From NCBI GenBank assembly GCA_018813375.1, contig JAHJBU010000056.1, positions 1 to 7,536 of the forward strand: a stretch of DNA of 7,536 bases, in the 5' to 3' direction. Shown piece after piece: positions 1-5,993 of the stretch; position 1 is the first letter of the stretch; the number at the start of each line of letters is the position of its first letter. The position numbers and the translations under genes are program-made. Below the pieces are notes generated by a model. It worked only from the letters and a program-made list of their open reading frames with translations, made no database searches and was not told where the DNA came from. This DNA comes from Patescibacteria group bacterium (GTDB taxonomy: Bacteria > Patescibacteriota > Microgenomatia > UBA1400 > PJMF01).

Positions 1-1
1 A

Positions 2-1504
2 GCTCATGTGCTGGGGTATGTTGGGCCAGTGACGTTGGAAAATTTATTAAATGATTCCTCCTTAAAGGTGAGTGACATAATCGGCAAAATTGGTTTAGAG
101 CAGGTTTTTGATCAGCAACTACGTGGTCAGGCTGGAGCTGAGGTTTATGAGATAAATGCACTAGGCAAGCGACAGAGACTTATTAGTCAGCAAGCTGGTC
201 ATTCAGGCCAGAATATTTCTACTTCGCTAGACCCTTATTTATCATCCAAACTACTAGATCTATTTGAAGGCCAGATTGGCGCTGGAGTAATCATGGATGC
301 CAAAACTAGCGAGGTGTTAAGTTTAATTAGTAGTCCTAGTTTTGATGCCAATACTCTTAGCATTCATTTTTCAGATTTAGTTTTAGAAAAACAACGCCAG
401 GTCGCGCTTCAAGCAATGCTAAGTGATCCGCTTCAAGTTTTTTTTAATCGAGGAGTGAGTGGGACATATCCGCCAGGATCGGTTTTTAAGTTGGTGACGG
501 CTTTAGGTGGACTAGAGGGGAAAGTTTTGGATGATAACACAACAGTAGTAGATGAGGGAGTATTGCGGGTAGGTGAGTATGAATATACTAATTGGTATTA
601 TACTCAGTTTGGTAGAACAGAGGGAGAGATTGGTTTACAAAAAGCTTTAGCAAGGAGCAATGATATTTTCTTTTATAAAGTAGCACAGTGGTTGGGGCCA
701 AATAAGTTGGCTGAGTTTGCTCGTTTGTTTGGTCTGGGTAAAGTCACGGGGATAGAGCTAAGCGGAGAGGCATCGGGCATAGTTCCTGATCCTGCCTGGA
801 AGGAGCAAGTAACTGGAGAGTCATGGTATCTAGGTAATACTTTTCATATGGGGATTGGTCAGGGCGATGTTTTAGTAACTCCGCTTCAAGTTGCTCAATT
901 TACTCAAGCAGTGGTTAATCATGGCACTCTCTGTGAGCCAACATTATTAAAACAGGTAAACGGGAAATGCGGAGAATTGGGAGTTTTGGCAGATAATTTA
1001 GACTTGGTTTTATCAGGCATGCTGGATGCTTGCAGTCCTGGAGGAACGGCTTACCAGTTTTTTATTAATAATGAAATTTATCGAGCCGAAGGCATGGATG
1101 CTCAGCAACAAATTAAAAATGGAGCAATGGCTTGTAAAACTGGTACATCTGAGTTTGGTGGGGCAGATGAGAGAGGCTATCGCAATACACACGGGTGGTT
1201 TACTGGGGTAATAGGTACAGCTGAGATTAAAGATTTAGCAAAAAAAGTAGCAGCTGGTGATAGGGAAGCGATTGATGGGATTAGAGATAGGCAGGTGGCT
1301 AGAGAAGAGAGCGAGGTAGCCGTTGAAGGGGAAAAAGAGCCAGATTATTTAGAGTGGCTTAAACTTATAGATGAGCATGGATTTCCAGACAAGCTAGTAA
1401 TAACTGTTTTGGTTGAGAGTGATGACGACAATCCTTATAAAGAGGGCTCACGTGATGCTGGTTTGGTGACGAAAGGGGTGGTGGACTGGATGCTTGGGAA
1501 GTGA
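2..1504 (+). CDS. Class B penicillin-binding protein, PBP2/MrdA-like transpeptidase (5'-partial)
   Basis: This enzyme cross-links peptidoglycan stem peptides by D,D-transpeptidation outside the cytoplasmic membrane. The frame is open to the left edge (codons from position 2 read A-H-V-L-G-Y-V-G), so the start, membrane anchor and most of the N-terminal domain lie outside the window. Counting from the codon at 8, the catalytic motifs are in order: SxxK as S158-V-F-K161 (within GTYPPGSVFK), S217-N-D219 (an SxD form like E. coli PBP2 rather than SxN), and K377-T-G-T380. The C-terminus has the usual final strands and helix (KLVITVLVE, then DAGLVTKGVVDWMLGK). Between the strand after KTGT (HGWFTGVIG) and KLVITVLVE lies a charged insert of about 55 residues (404-458), which is unusual. 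The family assignment is firm. The choice of PBP2 over FtsI rests mainly on the SxD motif. It ends in TGA at 1502-1504, with no clear terminator following. Confidence 0.92.
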   Translation, partial: AHVLGYVGPVTLENLLNDSSLKVSDIIGKIGLEQVFDQQLRGQAGAEVYEINALGKRQRLISQQAGHSGQNISTSLDPYLSSKLLDLFEGQIGAGVIMDAKTSEVLSLISSPSFDANTLSIHFSDLVLEKQRQVALQAMLSDPLQVFFNRGVSGTYPPGSVFKLVTALGGLEGKVLDDNTTVVDEGVLRVGEYEYTNWYYTQFGRTEGEIGLQKALARSNDIFFYKVAQWLGPNKLAEFARLFGLGKVTGIELSGEASGIVPDPAWKEQVTGESWYLGNTFHMGIGQGDVLVTPLQVAQFTQAVVNHGTLCEPTLLKQVNGKCGELGVLADNLDLVLSGMLDACSPGGTAYQFFINNEIYRAEGMDAQQQIKNGAMACKTGTSEFGGADERGYRNTHGWFTGVIGTAEIKDLAKKVAAGDREAIDGIRDRQVAREESEVAVEGEKEPDYLEWLKLIDEHGFPDKLVITVLVESDDDNPYKEGSRDAGLVTKGVVDWMLGK

Positions 1505-1515
1505 GGGAGCTTAGG

Positions 1516-1542
1516 ATGAATAAAAAGCATTTGTTAATATGA
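1516..1542 (+). other. Eight-codon ORF with good ribosome site; possible stump of a lost gene
   Basis: A GGAG at 1506-1509 lies six bases before ATG 1516, a better ribosome site than most genes here have. The frame reads M-N-K-K-H-L-L-I and stops at TGA. It starts 11 bp after the penicillin-binding protein gene, where a next operon gene would be expected. The Lys-Lys then hydrophobic start looks like the beginning of a secreted or membrane protein. It could be the remnant of a gene cut off where the accessory region joins, a leader peptide, or chance. Confidence 0.2.
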
Positions 1543-1548
1543 TATACT
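1540..1548 (+). promoter_or_regulatory. Candidate extended -10 promoter for the restriction-modification operon
   Basis: TGATATACT matches the extended -10 pattern TGnTATAAT with one mismatch. It lies about 30 bp before the ATG at 1578. No good -35 is present at the right spacing (ATAAAA at 1520-1525), which extended -10 promoters can tolerate. It would start transcription near 1555, just ahead of the AAAGG at 1568-1572. Confidence 0.35.
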
Positions 1549-1577
1549 CATATGTAGTAATAATATAAAAGGTAAAT

Positions 1578-1686
1578 ATGGAACGAACTTTTATAGCTGA
1601 GTTAGATAATTCTATTAGAAGCATGAGAGGTATTCAGAGGGTTGTTGATGAAATCAGCAAAGTAAATTTTGAAGGAAGGGTAGATA
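1578..1686 (+). pseudogene. HaeIII-like restriction endonuclease, 5' piece of an IS-interrupted frame
   Basis: This is the left part of a frame split by the IS1634-family element. ATG 1578 follows AAAGG (1568-1572) at five bases, and the frame is closed upstream by TAA at 1566-1568. The native piece is 36 residues beginning MERTFIAELD and ending NFEGRVD. Read-through into the element adds only about 15 codons, to TAA at 1731-1733. Joining at the AGATA duplication gives ...FEGRVD-IIPKYRTP..., in frame with the 3' piece at 3368-3605, so both belong to one gene. I do not recognise this stretch itself. The tie to the HaeIII family comes from the 3' piece. HaeIII-type enzymes are roughly 300 residues, from memory, so the catalytic N-terminal part is missing. 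Either ATG 1578 is a decayed internal point or the upstream part was deleted earlier. Confidence 0.55.
1682..1686 (+). repeat. Target-site duplication, left copy (AGATA)
   Basis: AGATA at 1682-1686 is repeated at 3368-3372, each copy two bases outside the perfect 14-bp inverted repeats of the IS1634-family element. Removing the element plus one copy restores an uninterrupted frame across the junction. Five base pairs suits the 5-6 bp duplications I recall for this family. The two unmatched bases between repeat and duplication (GC on the left, AA on the right) leave some doubt about the exact tips. Confidence 0.55.
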
Positions 1687-1688
1687 GC

Positions 1689-1702
1689 CCTGACTTACCC
1701 AA
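1689..1702 (+). repeat. Left terminal inverted repeat of the IS1634-family element
   Basis: CCTGACTTACCCAA, the exact reverse complement of 3352-3365. Terminal repeats are the sites the transposase binds and cuts. Confidence 0.85.
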
Positions 1703-1793
1703 CTCCATAAAACGATCAATTCTCAAAACATAAAGAGTTGATGTATCAGACTAAAAAATCTGAGGTAATAAGAAATGTCGTACTAACTAGTAC
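1700..1793 (+). promoter_or_regulatory. Transposase leader with three short inverted repeats
   Basis: The 100 bases before the transposase start hold three successive stems: CAACTC 1700-1705 with GAGTTG 1735-1740; TCAGA 1746-1750 with TCTGA 1759-1763; and GTACT 1780-1784 with AGTAC 1789-1793. A GAGGT at 1761-1765 precedes an ATG at 1775 that reads only M-S-Y-stop. Leader structure in insertion sequences often limits transposase translation from outside transcripts. That role is inferred here. The stems are short and AT-rich, so some may be chance. Confidence 0.3.
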
Positions 1794-1802
1794 AATACCT
1801 CT

Positions 1803-3335
1803 GTGTATCGCATTCGTACCACCAAAACAAAATCAGGAGCTACTGCAGTTCAAGTGGTTAAATACGTTAACCGTAAAACCATAATATTGAAACACATTGG
1901 TAGCTCTAGAAACTCAAAAGAAATCTCTCTACTCAAGACAGTAGCTCAAAACTGGATTAAAGCAAATGATCCTCATCAGTCACTATTTCCTCCTCACACA
2001 GATAACCTTCAAAATTTTTCTTCTCAAGTTTTAGTTCTTAACCAAACAGAACTCATCTCCACCCACTTCAACTTTACCTACAAAACTTTAGCTAAAGTGA
2101 TGAGTAAGCTAGGGTTTACCGACCTTCTTAAAAATGCTCCACAAAGACAGCTTCTACTAGACCTAGTCATTGCTCGTCTCATCAAACCAGCTTCAAAATT
2201 AGAGTCAATTGACTTTCTTTGGCAAGAATTTGATATTAACTACAAACGTAGTCATATTTATCGAGAGTTGAAAAACTATTCCAAGCTCAAAGACAAAGTT
2301 GAGCAGCTGGTAGTCAAAGTGGCTAAAAAACACTTTAATTTTAACTTTAGCCTTGTTTACTACGACGTTAGCACGCTTTACTTTGAGTCATTCAAAAGTG
2401 ACGAAGAGCTTAAACAATGTGGTTTTAGCAAAGACCACAAATTTAACCAACCGCAGGTAGTGATTGGCTTAGTGGTTAACGATCAGGGCTTTCCCATCAA
2501 TTACCAAATCTTCAAAGGAAACACTTTTGAAGGCCATACCTTCATTCCAATCATCGAGGAACTCCAGCAAAAACACTCTATTGAAACCTTAACTATCGTA
2601 GCCGATGCAGCCATGATTAGTCAGAAGAATGTAAATCAGCTAGAAGAGAAAAACTTAACTTACATTGTTGGGGCAAGACTTGGAAACCTAAGTCAGAAAA
2701 CTATTGAGAAAATCAGTCAAAGTACTAACCAACAAGACAAAGCCATCACAAGACTAAAAACTCAACGTGGTTGGTTAATCTGTCAATTCTCTCAAACCAG
2801 GTACAACAAAGACAAACATGAAACCACAAAACAAGTTAGAAGAGCAACAGATGCTCTAGAGGAAAACCCACAAAAAGCCAGTAAACGCCTTAAATTTATT
2901 AAAAAATCAAAGTCAAAAGAAAAACTCAAGTTTAATCAAAAACTTTTAGACAAAACTAAGTTACTTTGGGGAATCAAAGGTTACTACACCAATTTGAAAG
3001 AAACACAGGTTCCTAATCAAGAAATCATCAACCAATATCGTCAACTTTGGAAAGTTGAAAAAGCTTTCCGAATCACCAAATCAGATCTTCAAGCTAGACC
3101 AATTTATCACCGCAACACTGACACCATCAAGGCTCATCTTCTCATCTGTTTTTTGAGTCTAGCTGTAGCTAAGTATATGGAGCTTAAATCAAACCTATCT
3201 CTCAAAAAAACCATTCAACTCCTCCAAACTGTTAAAGACGCTAAAATCAAAAACAAACTTACCAATGAGATTTTCACCCTTAGCTCATCCCCCTCAAGTA
3301 ATGTGGATAACTTTATCAAAAAATTGGAACTTTAG
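1803..3335 (+). CDS. IS1634-family DDE transposase
   Basis: This is the enzyme that cuts and joins the element's ends, a 510-residue RNase H-fold transposase of the IS4-related IS1634 family. The likely catalytic triad is D188 (in VYYDVSTLYF), D268 (in IVADAAMIS) and E419. The third lies in the family signature Y412-R-Q-L-W-K-V-E419-K-A-F-R-I-T-K426, followed by SDLQARPIYH. Leu415 stands where the IS4-type YREK motif has Arg, which I recall as common in IS1634 relatives. The 150-residue gap between D268 and E419, with a Lys-rich stretch at about 315-385, fits the insertion domain of these enzymes. The start is GTG 1803, because an in-frame TAG at 1788-1790 excludes anything earlier. There is no Shine-Dalgarno site. 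The frame is full length and looks functional. Confidence 0.93.
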   Translation: MYRIRTTKTKSGATAVQVVKYVNRKTIILKHIGSSRNSKEISLLKTVAQNWIKANDPHQSLFPPHTDNLQNFSSQVLVLNQTELISTHFNFTYKTLAKVMSKLGFTDLLKNAPQRQLLLDLVIARLIKPASKLESIDFLWQEFDINYKRSHIYRELKNYSKLKDKVEQLVVKVAKKHFNFNFSLVYYDVSTLYFESFKSDEELKQCGFSKDHKFNQPQVVIGLVVNDQGFPINYQIFKGNTFEGHTFIPIIEELQQKHSIETLTIVADAAMISQKNVNQLEEKNLTYIVGARLGNLSQKTIEKISQSTNQQDKAITRLKTQRGWLICQFSQTRYNKDKHETTKQVRRATDALEENPQKASKRLKFIKKSKSKEKLKFNQKLLDKTKLLWGIKGYYTNLKETQVPNQEIINQYRQLWKVEKAFRITKSDLQARPIYHRNTDTIKAHLLICFLSLAVAKYMELKSNLSLKKTIQLLQTVKDAKIKNKLTNEIFTLSSSPSSNVDNFIKKLEL

Positions 3336-3351
3336 CTTTTGTCGTACTAAT

Positions 3352-3365
3352 TTGGGTAAGTCAGG
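3352..3365 (+). repeat. Right terminal inverted repeat of the IS1634-family element
   Basis: TTGGGTAAGTCAGG, the exact reverse complement of 1689-1702. Immediately inside it, TGTCGTACTAA (3340-3350) repeats an 11-mer found at 1776-1786 in the left leader. Confidence 0.85.
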
Positions 3366-3367
3366 AA

Positions 3368-3372
3368 AGATA
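3368..3372 (+). repeat. Target-site duplication, right copy (AGATA)
   Basis: Direct repeat of 1682-1686 on the other side of the IS1634-family element. Confidence 0.55.
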
Positions 3373-3605
3373 TCATTCCTAAATACAGAACACCTAAAAT
3401 ACCATTACCAACAGAAATTATTGATATTGATTTCAAAGAAGGTAGCAATACAACTATTATAGTAATAATGAATAACGATTGGACTCTTTCTTTCCGCATC
3501 CACAATGCTAGCTCTAGGGTTGAGTCATCATTGAAGTTTGATATCAATCTTTTGAAATCACCAAAAAAATTATTTAAAAATACATTAAATATAAGTCACG
3601 ATTAA
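3368..3605 (+). pseudogene. HaeIII-type restriction endonuclease, C-terminal piece
   Basis: In the intact state this would be the C-terminus of a type II nuclease cutting unmodified GGCC. The frame runs from the element to TAA 3603-3605 and gives about 77 native residues. Key segments are PLPTEIIDIDFK, then NNDWTLSFRIHNASSRVE and SSLKFDIN. As I recall, HaeIII-family enzymes (Pfam RE_HaeIII) end with a closely similar block: LPT..I.DIDFK, a Gly/Asn-Trp strand, FRIHNAS(S/T)KVEPSLKFDI. The Pro of VEPSLKF is Ser here. Its stop lies 2 bp before the cognate methyltransferase start, the normal R-M layout. An in-frame TAA in the element's inverted repeat (3354-3356) separates it from any upstream translation. 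No activity is expected from this fragment. The link to the 5' piece rests on frame continuity after removing the insertion. Confidence 0.72.
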
Positions 3606-3607
3606 TT

Positions 3608-4582
3608 ATGAAATTAGTATCCTTATTTACAGGTGCAGGCGGTCTTGATCTCGGTTTTGAAAAAGCTGGGTTTAAGATTGTTTGGGCTAATGAATTTGAT
3701 AAATCAATTTGGGAAACATTTGAATTAAATTTTCCACATACAAAATTAGACAAACGAAGTATTGTGGATGTTAAATCTAATGAAATACCAGACGCAGACG
3801 GAATTATTGGCGGTCCCCCTTGTCAAAGTTGGAGTGAGGCAGGTGCAGGTCGTGGGATTAAAGATAAACGAGGTCAGCTTTTTCATGACTACATTCGTTT
3901 ATTAAAAGAAAAACAACCAAAATTTTTTCTTGCCGAAAACGTTTCTGGTATTCTTAGTCCAAAACATTCAGAAGCATTTTTAAATATAATCAAAGAATTT
4001 AAAAATGCAGGATATGAAATAGCACAAAAATTACTAAACGCAAATGATTTTGATGTTCCGCAAGATCGTAAGCGTGTAATTATTATTGGTTATAGAAAAG
4101 ATTTGAATAAAAAATTTGAATTTCCAGAACCACAAAAATATAAACCTGTTTTAAAAGACGCAATTTACGATTTAAGATTAGCAAAACCAGCAAAAGATAG
4201 AAATAAAACAAATGGTGATGATTTGAAAATTCCTAATCACGAATATATGAACGGAGGATTTTCATCAATTTATATGTCTCGAAATCGAGTCCGTTCTTGG
4301 AACGAGCCATCTTTTACAATTCAAGCAGGCGGTCGTCATGCACCTATTCATCCACAAGCTCCAAAAATGAAATTTATTAAGCAAAATAAAAGAATTTTCG
4401 TCCCCGGCAAAAAACACCTATATCGACGTTTATCTGTTCGAGAATGTGCGAGAATTCAAACTTTTCCGGACAATTTTATTTTTAAATATATAGATGTGGC
4501 GGACGGATATAAAATGATTGGAAACGCTGTTCCTGTAAACTTTGCATTTTATTTAGCAAAAAAAATATTTGATGAATTTTAA
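3608..4582 (+). CDS. C5-cytosine DNA methyltransferase, M.HaeIII-like (predicted GGCC)
   Basis: It transfers a methyl group from S-adenosylmethionine to cytosine C5. The 324 residues match the usual length and carry the family motifs in order: motif [12 protein letters not shown] (7-17, cofactor binding), motif [11 protein letters not shown] with catalytic Cys72, motif VI ENV (110-112), motif VIII QDRKRV (152-157), motif [16 protein letters not shown] (275-288) and motif [12 protein letters not shown] (300-310). The target-recognition region contains [11 protein letters not shown] and a following HPQAP (249-252), nearly as I remember M.HaeIII, which supports GGCC specificity. It starts 2 bp after the broken endonuclease, implying a coupled operon. 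No Shine-Dalgarno site is visible. With the nuclease gone it is an orphan. Transcription must now come from the element, from read-through, or from a weak promoter in the nuclease remnant (TTGAAA 3552-3557, 17 bp, TAAAAA). Confidence 0.93.
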   Translation: MKLVSLFTGAGGLDLGFEKAGFKIVWANEFDKSIWETFELNFPHTKLDKRSIVDVKSNEIPDADGIIGGPPCQSWSEAGAGRGIKDKRGQLFHDYIRLLKEKQPKFFLAENVSGILSPKHSEAFLNIIKEFKNAGYEIAQKLLNANDFDVPQDRKRVIIIGYRKDLNKKFEFPEPQKYKPVLKDAIYDLRLAKPAKDRNKTNGDDLKIPNHEYMNGGFSSIYMSRNRVRSWNEPSFTIQAGGRHAPIHPQAPKMKFIKQNKRIFVPGKKHLYRRLSVRECARIQTFPDNFIFKYIDVADGYKMIGNAVPVNFAFYLAKKIFDEF

Positions 4583-5078
4583 AAATACATTTTTATTAGT
4601 GCCTATACTGTTTTTATTTGGAGTTGTTGGGTTATATTTCTATAATAGCAATCACTCAAAAAACTTAACTGAAGAACAATCAAAAACCTTAGAAAATACT
4701 CAAGTTGATATAAAATCCATCCCCATTGCTGTTGGTATGTTTATGGAAACTGATTGGTTTGAAACATGGGCAAATAAAGATGACATTATTGTGTTTTTTG
4801 GTGAAGACTTTAGCAAAATTCCTAAACCTGATGTTGGTAAAGTTGGGTGGAACATTCCTAGCTTTGATAAAGTGATTAAATTAGAAGACCAATGGAAAGA
4901 CAAATTAAGTGTTATTTTGTATGACTACGAAATGTGGGATAAAATACCTCAAAATGAAAAAAATGATCCCGATTGGACAACAAAAATGGTCCAAAACTTT
5001 GTAGATGAACGAAATATGTTGTTGATTCAAGGGTCTGTCAAGCACCCCTTTTATGAAGACAATAGTCTGAGAATTTAG
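4572..5078 (+). pseudogene. Membrane-anchored extracytoplasmic protein of unknown function, truncated by IS3 element
   Basis: ATG 4572 lies inside the methyltransferase end, an 11-bp overlap (through 4582) that suggests translational coupling; a TTG one codon earlier is possible. Residues 1-26 form a hydrophobic anchor (FLLVPILFLFGVVGLYF), so the rest should lie outside the membrane. About 30 linker residues follow, then a globular stretch with strand-like segments SIPIAVGMFM (49-58), DIIVFF (71-76), KLSVILYDYEMWDKIP (111-126) and NMLLIQG (148-154). Alternating strands and helices, and acidic residues at a strand end (YDYE), resemble TIM-barrel hydrolases, but I do not recognise the family. 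Residues 155-168 and the stop (5076-5078) are encoded by the insertion sequence, so native sequence ends at 5035. No continuation is found beyond the element. Its place directly after a methyltransferase is odd for a type II R-M operon. Confidence 0.65.
5036..5076 (+). repeat. Inverted repeat of IS3 element, orfB-side end
   Basis: Begins TGTCAAGCACCCC and pairs with 5994-6034 read on the other strand (27 of 41 matches). The stop codon of orfB (5038-5040) lies inside it, two bases from the tip. Confidence 0.75.
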
Positions 5079-5793
5079 AGGCGGCATAGTTTGTAGGCGA
5101 AATCTTAAATGCTGTATGTCTTCTTTCGAAGTTGTAATAGCGAACTTGGGAATAAATTTCTTCAATCAACTCTCCAATGTGATCAAATCTATTAAAATCT
5201 CCAAACTCTTCTTTAAACCTCCCAAAGAATGATTCTTGATAACCGTTTTGCCAAGGAGCACCAGCGTCACTGACTGAAATTTTGACACCATATTTTTCCA
5301 AATAATCAGTACAAATCTGAGCCATAAACTCAGTTCCTTGGTCAGAGTGAAAAAATTGAGGAATGTTTAGTTTGAGAGCTTGTTTAAGAGTAGTAAAAAC
5401 CAGTTGAGCATTATGTTGTTTACCTACTTGGGCTGCCAGAACTTGTTTGGTAGTTAAGTCCTCAATCGTAGCTAAATACCAAAATTTACCTTGGAATTTA
5501 ATGTAACTTAGATCACTGCTCCAAACTTGGTGTGGCTGAGTAATCTCAAGATCTTTAATAAGATTGGCATAGTTGTGGTGACTAGTCGAAACTGTACACC
5601 AGTGTTTTTTTACTTTTCTCCTAGGTGGTTTTATTCCAAATTTATTCATTACTCTCAAGGCTCGTTTGGGATTGATACCTAGCTCCCAAGCTACTCTTCT
5701 ATGTCCATGGGCTGGATGGGATTGATGAACTAACTCAATATCATTTTTGAGAAGTTTATCTTTGATTTCTAGCTTGCTTTTTCTGTAGATATT
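5038..5793 (-). CDS. IS3-family transposase OrfB (rve-type DDE integrase core)
   Basis: This is the catalytic half of an IS3 transposase. Numbering from the TTG at 5658, the triad is D49 (VWSSDLSYIKF), D106 (FHSDQGTEF) and E142 (NGYQESFFGRFKEEF), with the 35-residue spacing between the second D and E typical of the family. The conserved end around YYNFERRHTAFKISP is present. The frame is open well upstream of 5658 and encodes a His-rich linker segment (HQSHPAHGHRRVAWEL) like the usual HTH_21 region, so the true product starts earlier. It is probably made as OrfAB through a -1 frameshift near the A6 run at 5792-5797, where orfA and this frame overlap; the fusion would be about 310 residues. 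The given 5' limit marks that presumed shift and is approximate. The stop lies in the terminal repeat. Confidence 0.88.
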   Translation of the reverse strand, partial: NIYRKSKLEIKDKLLKNDIELVHQSHPAHGHRRVAWELGINPKRALRVMNKFGIKPPRRKVKKHWCTVSTSHHNYANLIKDLEITQPHQVWSSDLSYIKFQGKFWYLATIEDLTTKQVLAAQVGKQHNAQLVFTTLKQALKLNIPQFFHSDQGTEFMAQICTDYLEKYGVKISVSDAGAPWQNGYQESFFGRFKEEFGDFNRFDHIGELIEEIYSQVRYYNFERRHTAFKISPTNYAASKFSDYCLHKRGA

Positions 5794-5969
5794 TTTTCGA
5801 CATTGTACTTGAGAACTGATACCACATCTTCGTCTGTGTCTTTTCTAAGCCAACCGCAAATTGTACGATCACTGATACCATATTGTTTAGCCAATGTGGC
5901 TATTTTCTCTCCAGCTCTAGCCTTTGTTAAAATCTCCTCCCGTATTTCCTTTGGAATTCTTTTAATCAT
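5769..5969 (-). CDS. IS3-family transposase OrfA (helix-turn-helix)
   Basis: A 66-residue protein with a helix-turn-helix: helices around PKEIREEILTKA and KIATLAKQYGI, then a recognition helix SDRTICGWLRK. This is the DNA-binding half that recognises the terminal repeats. ATG 5969 is set by a strong Shine-Dalgarno site (AAAGGGG at 5975-5981 on the minus strand). It lacks the long leucine-zipper tail of many OrfA proteins, and the frame ends in TAG at 5769-5771 while orfB lies in the -1 frame. Two A-runs in the overlap (5792-5797 and 5778-5782) could allow slippage, though neither is a perfectly phased A-AAA-AAG heptamer. Confidence 0.8.
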   Translation of the reverse strand: MIKRIPKEIREEILTKARAGEKIATLAKQYGISDRTICGWLRKDTDEDVVSVLKYNVEKISTEKAS

Positions 5970-5974
5970 TTTTA

Positions 5975-5981
5975 CCCCTTT
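5975..5981 (-). promoter_or_regulatory. Ribosome binding site of IS3 orfA
   Basis: AAAGGGG on the minus strand, five bases before ATG 5969. It is the strongest Shine-Dalgarno match near any start in the window and fixes the orfA start. Confidence 0.65.
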
Positions 5982-5993
5982 CTAGTTGTATTT

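Larger units (their letters stand above)
1687..3367 (+). mobile_element. IS1634-family insertion sequence, complete
   Basis: An element of about 1.68 kb holds one full-length DDE transposase (1803-3335) between perfect 14-bp inverted repeats, CCTGACTTACCCAA at 1689-1702 and its complement at 3352-3365. The outermost two bases on each side (1687-1688 and 3366-3367) do not match and are included only because AGATA flanks them. If the tips are instead the perfect repeats, the element is 1689-3365. Both versions have a length, with duplication, divisible by three. It lies inside the HaeIII-like endonuclease frame in the same orientation. The transposase shows no stop or frameshift, so the element may be active and recent. 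Confidence 0.85.

Noticed and set aside
1026..1211. 61-codon plus-strand ORF inside the penicillin-binding protein gene
   Set aside because: Lies wholly inside a well-supported gene in another frame, with no recognisable protein features.
1516..1590. UGA recoding (as in Gracilibacteria/SR1) to extend the eight-codon ORF
   Set aside because: All long genes end cleanly at standard stops, two of them at TGA, and reading through 1540 gives no recognisable protein.
3265..3462. 65-codon plus-strand ORF spanning the IS1634 right end
   Set aside because: Out of frame with both the transposase and the endonuclease remnant; it merely crosses the junction.
3347..3547. 66-codon minus-strand ORF opposite the endonuclease remnant
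   Set aside because: Shadow of the remnant, which has a clear family match on the plus strand.
4700..4903. 67-codon minus-strand ORF opposite the membrane-anchored protein
   Set aside because: The plus-strand frame has an anchor, an operon overlap and strand-helix pattern; the minus frame has nothing.
4905..5165. 86-codon minus-strand ORF across the IS3 end
   Set aside because: Spans the insertion boundary and is out of frame with OrfB, so it is an accidental frame.
5803..5985. 60-codon plus-strand ORF opposite IS3 orfA
   Set aside because: Shadow of orfA, which has a helix-turn-helix and a strong ribosome site.
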